From the NCBI GenBank assembly GCA_017463985.1, contig JAFUEH010000003.1, positions 28,750-92,749 of the forward strand: 64,000 bases of DNA, read 5' to 3'. The notes beneath the pieces were generated by a model. The model did no database searches and was not told the DNA's origin. It worked only from the letters and a program-made list of their open reading frames with translations. How positions within the stretch are numbered: the stretch's first letter is position 1; each line of letters starts with the position of its first letter. The translations under genes were made by a program, and so were the position numbers. This DNA comes from Eubacterium sp. GTDB taxonomy: Bacteria; Bacillota; Clostridia; Oscillospirales; Acutalibacteraceae. Of this stretch, positions 8,918-18,075 are shown piece after piece.

Positions 8918-8927
8918 TAGCTTTTCT

Positions 8928-8955
8928 TTTACTATATATTCATTTATGCTATAAT
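8928..8955 (+). promoter_or_regulatory. Extended -10 promoter of the GH51 operon
   Basis: TTTACT (8928-8933), a 16-nt spacer and a perfect TATAAT (8950-8955) preceded by TGC, an extended -10. Start of transcription would be near 8962. GAGGTGA (8990-8996) is the ribosome-binding site for the ATG at 9000. Confidence 0.65.
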
Positions 8956-8999
8956 TAATAAAAATAAGCAACTGACTGCTTGACAGTTTGAGGTGACGT

Positions 9000-11423
9000 A
9001 TGAAAAAGCTATTTTCCTGTTTACTGGCGCTGACACTGCTGCTGAGCGCGGCAACGCCTGTTTATGCCGACAGCACGTATGTGCTGGATATCAGTAGCGA
9101 TCAGATTTCGCACGCCGTGTCCGATACGCTTTACGGTATTTTTATTGAGGATATTTCCTTTGCGTGCGACGGAGGTCTGGTGTCCAATCTTGTGAACAAC
9201 GGCTCGTTTGAATATTTGGAAAATCAGGACGCCGGCTGGCTGTACAGCGACCTGACGTCGGAAATGCAAAACGAGGAGCCGATGAACGCCAGCAACACAT
9301 GGTATAACGTGCTGAGCGTGAACGGCAGCGGTATTATGGAAAACATCGGTTTTCCGGAGGTTTACCGTTACAAGACTTATGAGGTGGACGAGGAAAAGGT
9401 ATCTGCACCGGACATGGGATTTAAAGAGGGCGAAAACTACGCCTTTTCCTGCTGGGTACGCAATATTGATTTTTCCGGCACTATCAGCGTTTATCTGGAT
9501 TCTAAAAAGAACAGCGGCACGATGCTGCAGCTGAATACAGAAAGTGTCGGCACAGCCGGTTGGACCAAACTGGAGGGCAGTTTAAAATCTGCGGCAACAG
9601 AGGACGGCGGTCTGGCGATCAAGCTGGAGGGCACCGGCCGGCTCGCCATCGATTTTGTACAGCTCATTCCGGAGAGCGCTTACGGTTACGGCACAGAGAC
9701 ATGGCCGTACACCTCGCTGCGTCCGGATCTGTTCGAGGCGTTAAAAAATATGAATCCTTCGTTTGTGCGCTTTCCGGGCGGTTGTCTGGCCGAGGGAACG
9801 GAGCTCAATAACCTCTATTCCTGGAAGAACACGATCGGCGCCTTAGAGGAACGTCCGCAGGACTTTAACCTTTGGCGCGACGGCAACAACGGAAAGTACT
9901 ATAACAATACGAACGCCATGGGCTATCACGAATATTTTCAGCTCTGTGAAGAGCTGAGCGCCGAGGCAGTACCGATCGTCAATGTGGGCATGGTCTGTCA
10001 GGGACGTATCGCCTACGACGATCACGTGATCGCACACGAAAAACGGATGGTAATGACCGATGAGCAGTGGCAGGATTACATGGTGAACGAACGCGGCTGG
10101 GATCCTGAAAACCAGCAAACGATCGACGAATACACCGAGTGGATCGATTCCTTTGAGATTCATTCGGACAAGGATTTTGAAGCCTGGCTGGACACGGTGG
10201 CATACCGTCCCGGCACGGACGCCTTCACCAACTATGCGCAGGATATTCTCGACTTGATAGAATACGCCAACGGCGACGCACAGACGACCTACTGGGGGGC
10301 ACTGCGCGCTGCCAACGGTCACACCGAGCCGTTTAACCTTCACTATATCGGGCTCGGAAACGAAAACTGGGGCGCGCTGTATTTCAGAAATTTTGCAGCA
10401 CTGTACGACATCATCAAGGCAAAATATCCTGACATCACCGTAGTTTCCTCCGCCGGCACCTGGCTGGAGGGAGAAGGCTACGACCTCGCATGGGAAACGA
10501 TCAACAAAGACTATCCCGACACCGTGGTAGACGAGCATTATTACACGGAGCAGCAATATCTGTTCCAGCACAACGACCGCTACGACAGCTATGACCGCGA
10601 CGGCGCCGGTGTACTGATTGGCGAATACGCTGCCAAGGCGCAAGGCTTTGGCACACTGATCACCAAGAATAACCTTTTCTCCGCGATGGAGGAGGCCAGC
10701 TTCATGACCGGCATGGAGCGCAACGGCGATGTGGTAAAAATGGCCTCCTACGCACCGACCTTCGCGAAGGTGAATGCGCAGTGCTGGGATCATAATCTGA
10801 TCTGGTTTGATTCACAGGACGTGGCGCTGACGCCGGACTATTACAACCAGCTGCTGTTTGCTAACAACACCGGTAATCAATATATTGACGCTGCCTTTAC
10901 GAACCGGAAGGGCGAGCGTATTTCTCCAACGGTCACAGAGGAGGGCGTCAGCGAATACAGCGAAGGCATTTACCAGAGTGTGACCGTCAACGAGGAGGAA
11001 CAGGTACTGTATGTAAAACTGGTCAGCCGCGACAAGGATAAAACTGTCAGGCTGAACCTGGACGGCTTTGACAACATCAACGCCGTTTCTAACCTGAAGC
11101 TGGCGCATAAATATCAGGCTGCCTCCAATGAGATCGGCAAGCAGCGCGTAGCGCCGGAGGAGGAAACGCTGACCGCAGAGGGCAACAGCATTGAAGTAGC
11201 GCTGGATGCGAACAGTATCAACGTCATTCGTATTGCCTACGGCAGCAATAACGGCGAGGCGTTTTATCACCTGCCCGATACGATGAACCTCAAGACGAAG
11301 GCGTTTGTACCGGCTAAGAATATCGCAGCCGCCGCCATCATTGCACTAGCCTTTACCGTCGGCGCGGTCATTGGCTTCCTGCTGTACATCAAGGTTATCA
11401 AAAAGAGAAAGCGTAGAAAATAA
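9000..11423 (+). CDS. Secreted, membrane-anchored GH51 alpha-L-arabinofuranosidase
   Basis: 807 residues. Signal peptide 1-23 (ending VYA); an N-terminal CBM4/9-like beta domain (about 70-225); a GH51 (alpha/beta)8 catalytic domain with RFPGGCLAEG (about 258), the acid/base Glu in LGNENWG (about 454) and the nucleophile Glu in LIGEYAAKAQG (about 542); a C-terminal beta domain; and a membrane helix (about 775-797) followed by the basic tail KKRKRRK. The enzyme should release terminal L-arabinofuranose from arabinan or arabinoxylan at the cell surface. Many GH51 enzymes are cytoplasmic, so the signal plus C-terminal anchor is notable. The stop overlaps the next start as TAATG. It opens a four-gene operon with a dehydrogenase, a sugar symporter and a phosphatase. 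Confidence 0.93.
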   Translation: MKKLFSCLLALTLLLSAATPVYADSTYVLDISSDQISHAVSDTLYGIFIEDISFACDGGLVSNLVNNGSFEYLENQDAGWLYSDLTSEMQNEEPMNASNTWYNVLSVNGSGIMENIGFPEVYRYKTYEVDEEKVSAPDMGFKEGENYAFSCWVRNIDFSGTISVYLDSKKNSGTMLQLNTESVGTAGWTKLEGSLKSAATEDGGLAIKLEGTGRLAIDFVQLIPESAYGYGTETWPYTSLRPDLFEALKNMNPSFVRFPGGCLAEGTELNNLYSWKNTIGALEERPQDFNLWRDGNNGKYYNNTNAMGYHEYFQLCEELSAEAVPIVNVGMVCQGRIAYDDHVIAHEKRMVMTDEQWQDYMVNERGWDPENQQTIDEYTEWIDSFEIHSDKDFEAWLDTVAYRPGTDAFTNYAQDILDLIEYANGDAQTTYWGALRAANGHTEPFNLHYIGLGNENWGALYFRNFAALYDIIKAKYPDITVVSSAGTWLEGEGYDLAWETINKDYPDTVVDEHYYTEQQYLFQHNDRYDSYDRDGAGVLIGEYAAKAQGFGTLITKNNLFSAMEEASFMTGMERNGDVVKMASYAPTFAKVNAQCWDHNLIWFDSQDVALTPDYYNQLLFANNTGNQYIDAAFTNRKGERISPTVTEEGVSEYSEGIYQSVTVNEEEQVLYVKLVSRDKDKTVRLNLDGFDNINAVSNLKLAHKYQAASNEIGKQRVAPEEETLTAEGNSIEVALDANSINVIRIAYGSNNGEAFYHLPDTMNLKTKAFVPAKNIAAAAIIALAFTVGAVIGFLLYIKVIKKRKRRK

Positions 11424-12400
11424 TGCATCATATTACCTTTATCTCAAACGTTACCTCGCTGGACGGCATTCGGCAAAACATTCCCGAATTCAGCGAGCAT
11501 TCCATTCACTTTTTTTCGCTGGCAGACAGTCCCGAAGCCATTTTGGCTGCCGCGCCTGACACAGAGATCATTGTTGTGGACGCCATGGGCAGGGTCGGTG
11601 CTGACCTGATCGGCGGTCTGCCGCTGCTGCGGTTGATCCAGTCAGAGGGCGTGGGCTATCAGGGCATTGACCTGGCCGCCGCACGGGCACACGGCGTTAC
11701 TGTTTGCAACAACAAGGGCGTGAACGATACGGCTGTCGCAGAAACGGCCGTCATGCTGATGCTGGCCTGTCTCAAGGAGCTGACCGCCGGCAGCCAGGCA
11801 GTCTATGACGGGCGCCAGATTGAAGCAAAGCAGGCTGCCTTCGGCGTTGTCAGAGAGCTGAGCGAATGCACCGTCGGGCTGATTGGCTTCGGTGACATCG
11901 CCCGTGCGACGGCTAAGCTGCTGAAGGGCTTTGGCGCCACCGTGCTTTACACCAACAGAACCCGCTATGAAGCGCTGGAGGAAGAATATGGGGTGCAGTA
12001 TGCCGCGTCTGACAAGCTATTGGCGCAGGCCGATTTTGTATCGCTGCACGTCGCTGTCTGTGAGGACACACGGTTGATGGCCAACGCTGCCTTCTTCTCA
12101 AAAATGAAGGAAGACGCCTATTTTATTAACACGTCGCGCGGCGAGCTGGTAGATAACGCGGCATTATTGCAAGCGTTGCTGGCGCAAAAACTGGCCGGTG
12201 CCGGTTTGGATGTTATAGCGCCGGAGCCGGTAACAGCAGACAATATACTACTGGACGAACGCATTAAAAATAAACTGGTGCTCACGCCGCACATTGCCGG
12301 CATCACCAGCCTGACCGTCAAAAAGATTTACCGGAACATTTACCGGAACGTAACCGCCGTCCTGCAAGGACAAACGCCGCAGAACATCGTATCTGCATGA
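11423..12400 (+). CDS. NAD-dependent D-2-hydroxyacid dehydrogenase family protein
   Basis: 325 residues of the D-isomer-specific 2-hydroxyacid dehydrogenase family (phosphoglycerate, glycerate and lactate dehydrogenases). The Rossmann motif is GLIGFGDIARATAK (about residues 152-165). The catalytic triad positions are visible as Arg in NTSRGELVD, Glu in APEPV and His in TPHIAGIT. The N-terminal part carries the usual QSEGVGYQGIDL and DTAVAETAVMLMLA segments. Substrate is not readable; lying between an arabinofuranosidase and a sugar symporter, it may act on a sugar-derived acid, which is inference. Translation is probably coupled to the upstream gene through TAATG. Confidence 0.87.
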   Translation: MHHITFISNVTSLDGIRQNIPEFSEHSIHFFSLADSPEAILAAAPDTEIIVVDAMGRVGADLIGGLPLLRLIQSEGVGYQGIDLAAARAHGVTVCNNKGVNDTAVAETAVMLMLACLKELTAGSQAVYDGRQIEAKQAAFGVVRELSECTVGLIGFGDIARATAKLLKGFGATVLYTNRTRYEALEEEYGVQYAASDKLLAQADFVSLHVAVCEDTRLMANAAFFSKMKEDAYFINTSRGELVDNAALLQALLAQKLAGAGLDVIAPEPVTADNILLDERIKNKLVLTPHIAGITSLTVKKIYRNIYRNVTAVLQGQTPQNIVSA

Positions 12401-12410
12401 GGTGATAACG

Positions 12411-13886
12411 ATGAGCGAAGTCTCCTCAAAAAATGAATTAAGGTACGTCGGTGTCAAGGAAAACTTGGCTTACGGCTTTGCGAACGCCGGTCAGGTATTC
12501 GGCTATAATCTGTTTGCCGGCGGTTACCTGTCGCTGTTCTTCATCAAGGTTTTCGGCATCCCCGAGAAGGCCGTAGCCACGATGATACTGGTGCTGGGAA
12601 TTTGGGATACGGTCAACGATCCGCTGATGGGCGGCATCGTGGACAAAACGCGCACGCGCTACGGCAAGCTGCGCCCATACCTGCTGATCGTTCCCATTCC
12701 GCTGGCGATCGCCACTATTTTGGTGTTTGCAGGACCTGAAATTTTAGCAGATGTCAAATCTACTACCGTAAAAATCATTTATATGTATGTTTCCTATTTT
12801 ATATGGGAGCTGCTGTATACGCTGGGCGACGTACCTTTTTGGGGCATGAGCACTGCGATTTCACCGTTACCGAGCGACCGGACCCGTGCCATTTCCACCG
12901 CACGCTTTATTTCCGGTCTTCTTGGCGGACTGTCGATGACCTTTCTGCCGGTCATGATGGACTTCACGAACAACGGCGTATGGGAACTGACGCTGGCGCA
13001 GGACTTTTTGATCCTAGCCCTGATTGCCGCCTTCTTTTTGGTGACCCTGTTTTCACTGGCAGGCCGCAAGACGAAGGAGCGCGTCGTGCAGAGCGTCAAG
13101 GAGCCGTCCGTGCTGGAGGGCTTTAAGGTCATGTTCCGCAACAAGCCTTTGCTGCTGATTATTATAGGCAATGTGCTCGGAACGCTGACCGGACTGGCCG
13201 GCGTATTCCAAACCTATTACTATGCCGAGGTGCTCAATCTTTCCTCCGCGGTGCTATGGATCTCTCTCCCCGGTACGATCTTTGGCTTTTTAACGTATCT
13301 TTTAATTCCGAAAATCAAAAAGCGCTTTGACAACCGTCAGATCGTGATGCTGAACATCGTGGTGCGTTTTCTCACCGGCCTGATCACGTTCCTGGCAGGA
13401 TTAAAATTTTATCATACCAGCGTACTGGCCATTTCCATTATCCTGATGGTACAGAATTTTGTGTTCAGCTTTTTCAATACGATCAATATGGTTATCCCGA
13501 CGGAGATGATCGGTGACACCGTGGATTATATGGAATGGAAAACCGGCGAGCGCACCGAGGGCGTTACCTTCTCTGTGCTCACCTTTGTCGGCAAGCTGAC
13601 CGGCTCGGTTTCCACCTCGATCGGTGCAGCGCTGTTGCCGGTGATCGGGCTGTCGTTCACGCAGCTGCCTGACGGCGGTACCGTTGCCAACAAGGGCGAA
13701 AAGACAGACCTGTATATTTGGGCCTTGTTCACGCTGGTACCGTGGGCGCTCGGTCTGCTGTCGCTGATCCCGTATTGCTTCTATGATCTGACCGGCAAAA
13801 AGCTGGCACAAATCAGAGAAGAAATGGCAGTACGGCGCGACGAGCTTTCAAAAGAGGTTTCGGGAGGTGACGGTAATGAGCAGTAA
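12411..13886 (+). CDS. GPH-family (MFS) sugar:cation symporter
   Basis: 491 residues with about 12 membrane helices, of the glycoside-pentoside-hexuronide (MelB/XylP-like) group. The signature WDTVNDPLMGGIVDKTRTR lies after helix 2, and the central loop and later MVIPTEMIGDTVDYMEWKTG segment are typical. It should import a sugar or small oligosaccharide with Na+ or H+. The nearest in-frame start is a GTG at 12402, but the ATG at 12411 has GAGGTGA five bases upstream and is chosen. The neighbouring GH51 enzyme suggests arabinose or arabino-oligosaccharides as cargo (inference). Confidence 0.88.
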   Translation: MSEVSSKNELRYVGVKENLAYGFANAGQVFGYNLFAGGYLSLFFIKVFGIPEKAVATMILVLGIWDTVNDPLMGGIVDKTRTRYGKLRPYLLIVPIPLAIATILVFAGPEILADVKSTTVKIIYMYVSYFIWELLYTLGDVPFWGMSTAISPLPSDRTRAISTARFISGLLGGLSMTFLPVMMDFTNNGVWELTLAQDFLILALIAAFFLVTLFSLAGRKTKERVVQSVKEPSVLEGFKVMFRNKPLLLIIIGNVLGTLTGLAGVFQTYYYAEVLNLSSAVLWISLPGTIFGFLTYLLIPKIKKRFDNRQIVMLNIVVRFLTGLITFLAGLKFYHTSVLAISIILMVQNFVFSFFNTINMVIPTEMIGDTVDYMEWKTGERTEGVTFSVLTFVGKLTGSVSTSIGAALLPVIGLSFTQLPDGGTVANKGEKTDLYIWALFTLVPWALGLLSLIPYCFYDLTGKKLAQIREEMAVRRDELSKEVSGGDGNEQ

Positions 13887-15384
13887 ATGCCCGAAATGCG
13901 GCGGCAAGATCAAAGCCACTTATATGAAGCAGACCTGTCCTCACTGCGGCGTCAACCTGCTGTATTATAAACTGGACGAACAGCTGGAGGCGGACGCAGC
14001 GCGAGCCGCAGCCGAGGTTGCGAAAGTAGAACAGTTCAAGGACACCCTGCGGCGCAGCACGGTTGCCACGCCGTGGCATATTGTACGGTTGGTGCTGTTT
14101 TTCACGCCGCTGCTCTCGATGTGCCTCCCGATGTATACAGCCGGTCATAAAAGCGTTTCGTTGATTGGCTTCATTTTGTCGATCGTGAATCACGGACTGG
14201 ATATAGCGGCATGGAGCCGTGACTATCTGTTCGCCGTGCTCGCCATGCTGTTGGTGATCGTGCTGTCGTTGGCCGTCATCATCAGCGCGCTGTTTTCAGC
14301 CGCCAGGCGCGGCTTTCGCCGTAACGCGATAGGCAGCCTGATCAATACTGCGGTATTCGGCGTACTGTCGGTTTTGGTATGCGTTAACGGCGGCGCCGTC
14401 AGGATCGGCTTCTACATGACGATGTTGATCTATGCAGCAGAAAGCATATTACACTATATCCTTGCGAAACCCAAGACAAAAAGACGCCAAACCGTCCTGG
14501 TCATTCTCCTGATACCCTGCCTGCTGTCAGGTATCTTCTGTGCCGCATGGCCGCAAAAGGACACCGATGCGGCAGCAATACCGCCTACGTCAGCAGCGAT
14601 ACGGGTCATCAGCTATAACACGGCGGCGCCATGGGGCACCCCGTTCGACGGCACTGCCAGCCAAGACAGAGTCATCCGCTTTGCCGAGACGATCGACCGT
14701 TGTCAACCGGACCTGATCGGCACACAGGAGCTGAATGCTGACTGGCTCACGGCACTGACTGACAGCCTGACGGATTATGAAAGCTATGCCGTTAAGCGCG
14801 GCGGTGATGAGACGGAAGAACGCAGCGAGATGAACGGACTGTTTTGGAACCGAAGCCGCTTCCGCGCGCTCGAAACCGATACGTTTTGGCTGAGCGACAC
14901 GCCGAACACAGAAAGTCGCTACACCTATACCGACGCAGACGGCAAGCCGCAAGAGGCCGGCTGCAACCGGATATGCTCCTACGCCATATTAGAGCAGCAA
15001 GACAGCGGATATATCCTTGCTTTTTTCAACACACACCTGGACAACGCCAGTGAGGAGGCGCGGCAATTTGGTGCGGCGCTGATTCTTGACCGCATTGCAC
15101 AGATCCGTGAACGCTACGGCAGCTGCACGGTTGTACTGACAGGCGACTTTAATCAAACCCGTGACAGCGCCGCCTATCGGACCGTTACCTCTGTGCTGCA
15201 GGACACCACGGACTGGACGAAAGCGCAGGCAACGTGGCAGGACTGGGGCTACACCGATACCGGCAATGAGCCGATCGATTTTATCTTTACCGACGGCAAA
15301 GCAGTCGCCTACACAGTACTGGACGATCGGTCAGAGGGATATACATCAGACCACTACGGCATCATGAGCGATATTGACTACTGA
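13876..15384 (+). CDS. Zinc-ribbon membrane protein with extracytoplasmic endonuclease/exonuclease/phosphatase domain
   Basis: 502 residues from the ATG at 13876, which has GGGAGGTGA upstream; it overlaps the symporter gene by 11 bp. An N-terminal zinc ribbon (CPKCGGK and CPHCG) and charged helix precede four to five hydrophobic helices (about 70-215). A DNase I-like EEP domain follows (about 235-502): TQELNADW, NTHLDN, LTGDFNQT, DFIFTDG and SDHYGI supply the metal-binding Glu, Asn, Asp and the catalytic His. Such domains hydrolyse phosphodiesters or phosphomonoesters in nucleic acids, lipids or sugar phosphates. By topology the domain is probably outside the membrane, so scavenging of phosphate esters is plausible. 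Zinc ribbon plus helices plus EEP is an unusual combination. Confidence 0.83.
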   Translation: MSSKCPKCGGKIKATYMKQTCPHCGVNLLYYKLDEQLEADAARAAAEVAKVEQFKDTLRRSTVATPWHIVRLVLFFTPLLSMCLPMYTAGHKSVSLIGFILSIVNHGLDIAAWSRDYLFAVLAMLLVIVLSLAVIISALFSAARRGFRRNAIGSLINTAVFGVLSVLVCVNGGAVRIGFYMTMLIYAAESILHYILAKPKTKRRQTVLVILLIPCLLSGIFCAAWPQKDTDAAAIPPTSAAIRVISYNTAAPWGTPFDGTASQDRVIRFAETIDRCQPDLIGTQELNADWLTALTDSLTDYESYAVKRGGDETEERSEMNGLFWNRSRFRALETDTFWLSDTPNTESRYTYTDADGKPQEAGCNRICSYAILEQQDSGYILAFFNTHLDNASEEARQFGAALILDRIAQIRERYGSCTVVLTGDFNQTRDSAAYRTVTSVLQDTTDWTKAQATWQDWGYTDTGNEPIDFIFTDGKAVAYTVLDDRSEGYTSDHYGIMSDIDY

Positions 15385-15396
15385 TGCAACAAAAAA

Positions 15397-15427
15397 GACC
15401 GCTGTGAACACAAGGTTCACAGCGGCC
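15397..15427. terminator. Bidirectional terminator between converging genes
   Basis: CCGCTGTGAAC (15399-15409) pairs with GTTCACAGCGG (15415-15425) around a short loop. A run of T follows on the minus strand (TCTTTTTTG) and a weaker one on the plus strand, so it mainly serves the acyl-CoA synthetase and also closes the GH51 operon. Confidence 0.85.
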
Positions 15428-15447
15428 TTTATATTCATGATATAAAC

Positions 15448-17085
15448 TTAGCTTTGGTTTTCACGCGCAACAAGATTATCGACGCAGTAGATCTTACGCA
15501 GCACCGGCTTTTCAATTTTGCCGGTCGGATTACGCGGAATATCAGCAAAAATGATCTTACGCGGGCGCTTATAACGGGCGATCTTCAGGCAGAAGTCATT
15601 GACCTCCTCCTCCGTCAGCGTGAAGCCCTCCTTGACCTCGATGATCGCAGCGGAGATCTCGCCAAGGCGGTGATCCGGCATACCGATCACGGCAACGTCT
15701 TTGATTTGATTCATCTGTCGCAGGAAGTCCTCAATCTGCACAGGATAAATATTTTCACCGCCGGAGATGATTACGTCCTTCTTTCTGTCAACCAAGAAGA
15801 TGAAGCCGTCCTCATCCTGCTTTGCCATATCGCCGGTAAAGAGCCAACCGTCCTTCAGGCACTCGTTGGTCGCTTCCTCGTTACGGTAATAGCAGGTCAT
15901 CACACCGGGGCCCTTCACGCAAAGCTCACCGATGTCGCCCTGCGTTACCTCCTTGCCGCTGGGATCCACAATTTTTGTTTCCCAGCCGTAGCCGGCAACA
16001 CCGATTGCGCCGACCTTATGAATGTTTTCTACGCCTAAGTGCACACAACCGGGTCCGATCGATTCGGACAAGCCGTAATTCGTATCATAGTCATGCTGCG
16101 GAAATACTTTCTTCCAGCGCTTGATCAGGCTGGGCGGCACGGGCTGCGCGCCGATATGCATCAGCCGCCAGCAGCTCAGATCATACTGCGACAGGTCGAT
16201 TTTGCCGCTGTCGATATCATCTAAAATATCCTGTGCCCACGGCACCAGCAGCCACACAATGGTACACCGTTCGTTGTTCACAGCATCGATCACATATTTT
16301 GGCTTTGTGCCCTTTAACAGTACCGCTTTGCTGCCGGAGATCAGCGAGCCGAACCAGTGCATCTTCGCGCCCGTGTGGTACAGCGGCGGAATACAAAGGA
16401 ACACATCCCCGCGCTGCTGGCCGTGATGTGCCTGCTCGCATTTGGCCGAGTGCATCAGACTTTCGTGATTATGTAAGATCGCTTTCGGGAAGCCGGTAGT
16501 ACCGGAGGAAAAATAGATGGCAGCGTCGTCGCTGTCCTGCAGCGCCAAACCGGGATTTTGGCTGGATTCGTTGGCGGTCAGCTCTACATAATTTTCGGCA
16601 AAGCTGGGGCACGTGCCCTCGCCGCAATAGATCAGTGTACACTTTTTCGCCAGCTTGTCAGCGATCGGTTCAATTCTACCGATAAAGGCGGAGCCGAACA
16701 CCATAACGTCCACCTCTGCCAGCGCAGCGCAGTAATCGATCTCGTCCGTATCGTACCGGAAGTTAAACGGCACGGCGATCGCACCGGTTTTCAACACGCC
16801 GAAATACACCGGCAGCCACTCCAGACAGTTCATCAACAAAATCGCTACCTTATCACCTTTGCCGATACCGCGGCTCAACAGCAGATTGGCAAAGCGGTTA
16901 GCCTTTTCATTAAATACGTTCCATGTAATTTCACGGCGGTATGGCGCGGAAGGCTTGGATTCAATCAAGTCATATTCCTTCCAGGTCACATAGCGTTTTT
17001 CCTGAATTTCAGGGTTCAGCTCCACTAAACAAACCTCATTGCCGTAAAGCTGCGCATTTCTTTCTAAATAATCCGTAATAGGCAC
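15448..17085 (-). CDS. AMP-dependent acyl-CoA synthetase/ligase
   Basis: 545 residues from a GTG start at 17085. A GTG nine bases upstream is in frame, but the AGAGGTGAT site is correctly spaced only for this one. Class I adenylate-forming enzyme: the carboxylate is activated as acyl-AMP, then passed to CoA. Motifs are YFSSGTTGFPKAILHNH (A3), YGLSESIGPG (A5), GWLFTGDMAKQDEDGF (A7) and DRKKDVIISGGENIYPVQIE (A8), with the catalytic Lys in NPTGKIEKPVLR near the end. Size and motifs fit fatty-acid, aryl-acid or bile-acid CoA ligases; the substrate is not determinable. It is a single-gene unit with its own promoter and terminator. Confidence 0.88.
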   Translation of the reverse strand: MPITDYLERNAQLYGNEVCLVELNPEIQEKRYVTWKEYDLIESKPSAPYRREITWNVFNEKANRFANLLLSRGIGKGDKVAILLMNCLEWLPVYFGVLKTGAIAVPFNFRYDTDEIDYCAALAEVDVMVFGSAFIGRIEPIADKLAKKCTLIYCGEGTCPSFAENYVELTANESSQNPGLALQDSDDAAIYFSSGTTGFPKAILHNHESLMHSAKCEQAHHGQQRGDVFLCIPPLYHTGAKMHWFGSLISGSKAVLLKGTKPKYVIDAVNNERCTIVWLLVPWAQDILDDIDSGKIDLSQYDLSCWRLMHIGAQPVPPSLIKRWKKVFPQHDYDTNYGLSESIGPGCVHLGVENIHKVGAIGVAGYGWETKIVDPSGKEVTQGDIGELCVKGPGVMTCYYRNEEATNECLKDGWLFTGDMAKQDEDGFIFLVDRKKDVIISGGENIYPVQIEDFLRQMNQIKDVAVIGMPDHRLGEISAAIIEVKEGFTLTEEEVNDFCLKIARYKRPRKIIFADIPRNPTGKIEKPVLRKIYCVDNLVARENQS

Positions 17086-17150
17086 GGTTATCACCTCTTG
17101 CGTCTCGTTTTAGGGCTTAAAAGCTTTAAATTGCTAAAGCACCAACAAAT

Positions 17151-17179
17151 AGATTAACATAAATTCAAACAATAGTCAA
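17151..17179 (-). promoter_or_regulatory. Promoter of the acyl-CoA synthetase gene
   Basis: Minus strand: TTGACT (17174-17179), a 17-nt spacer and TAATCT (17151-17156) preceded by TGT, an extended -10. It is back to back with the promoter at 17194-17222. Confidence 0.5.
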
Positions 17180-17193
17180 CCATAAATTCCGGT

Positions 17194-17222
17194 TTGACAA
17201 AAGCGCCGCTGTGGTTTATAGT
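17194..17222 (+). promoter_or_regulatory. Near-consensus promoter abutting the start codon (leaderless gene)
   Basis: TTGACA (17194-17199), a 17-nt spacer and TATAGT (17217-17222). The downstream ATG starts at 17229, only seven bases past the -10 box, where transcription itself should begin. No Shine-Dalgarno site fits in between, so the mRNA is predicted to be leaderless. Confidence 0.7.
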
Positions 17223-17228
17223 ATCCTT

Positions 17229-18074
17229 ATGAGAAAAATTGACTTAACCGTGAGCGAACGGGACGGCGGCAGGCGTATACGCGACGTACTGCGTGACTTC
17301 GGCGTTTCGTCAGCCTTGCTGACCCGTCTGCGCCAAACAGAAAACGGTATCACCGTGAACGGCGTCTTTCAGCGAACGGTCGACACCGTGCAACCGGGCG
17401 ACATACTGACGATCTGCATTGCTGACAAAGGCACGATACCGCGACCGCGGCCGCTCCCCGTAACGATCTGCTATGAGGACGAGGACCTGCTGGTCCTCAA
17501 TAAGCCGCCGCAAATGCCGGTCCATGAAAGCCGCAACCATATAGGCGACACACTGTCTAACTTTGTGGCATGGCACACCGGCGGCCAAACAGCCTTTCGG
17601 GCGGTATACCGGCTGGATCGCGACACCAGCGGGCTGGTCGTTGTCGCCAAGCATGAGCTGGCGGCCGCCAAGTTGGCAGGCCGTATTGACAAGGATTATT
17701 ACGCCGTTGTCGCCGGTATGATGACCGAGGACGGCACCGTTGACCTCCCGATCGCACGCTGCGGAGACAGCATTATCAAGCGAAGGGTAGACGCTGACGG
17801 CGAACCGGCGGTAACGCACTATGAGGTGCTGTCGCACCGCGACGGTAACACGCTGCTTCGCCTGCGGCTGGCAACCGGTCGGACGCATCAGATACGCGTA
17901 CACTTATCCTATCTCGGCCATCCGCTGCTCGGTGACACACTGTACGGCAATGACGCCGCGCGTATCGCCCGTCAGGCATTGCACTGCAAGGATGTATATT
18001 TTACGCATCCCATCACGGGTAAGGCTATACACATCAGCTGCGATTTTCCGCAGGATATGAAGGAGATCATTTAA
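17229..18074 (+). CDS. RluA-family pseudouridine synthase
   Basis: 281 residues. An N-terminal S4-like RNA-binding domain (about 1-65, with LRDFGVSSALLTRLRQ) precedes the RluA catalytic domain. Its HRLDxxTSG signature is present as YRLDRDTSGLVVVAK (about residue 138), holding the catalytic Asp. RLATGRTHQIRVH and LGDTLYG follow as expected. It isomerises uridine in rRNA or tRNA; which site cannot be told (RluD-like by size). A GTG at 17211 is also in frame but lies inside the promoter, so the ATG at 17229 is used. It begins a unit with a phospholipase-like gene and luxS. Confidence 0.9.
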   Translation: MRKIDLTVSERDGGRRIRDVLRDFGVSSALLTRLRQTENGITVNGVFQRTVDTVQPGDILTICIADKGTIPRPRPLPVTICYEDEDLLVLNKPPQMPVHESRNHIGDTLSNFVAWHTGGQTAFRAVYRLDRDTSGLVVVAKHELAAAKLAGRIDKDYYAVVAGMMTEDGTVDLPIARCGDSIIKRRVDADGEPAVTHYEVLSHRDGNTLLRLRLATGRTHQIRVHLSYLGHPLLGDTLYGNDAARIARQALHCKDVYFTHPITGKAIHISCDFPQDMKEII

Positions 18075-18075
18075 T

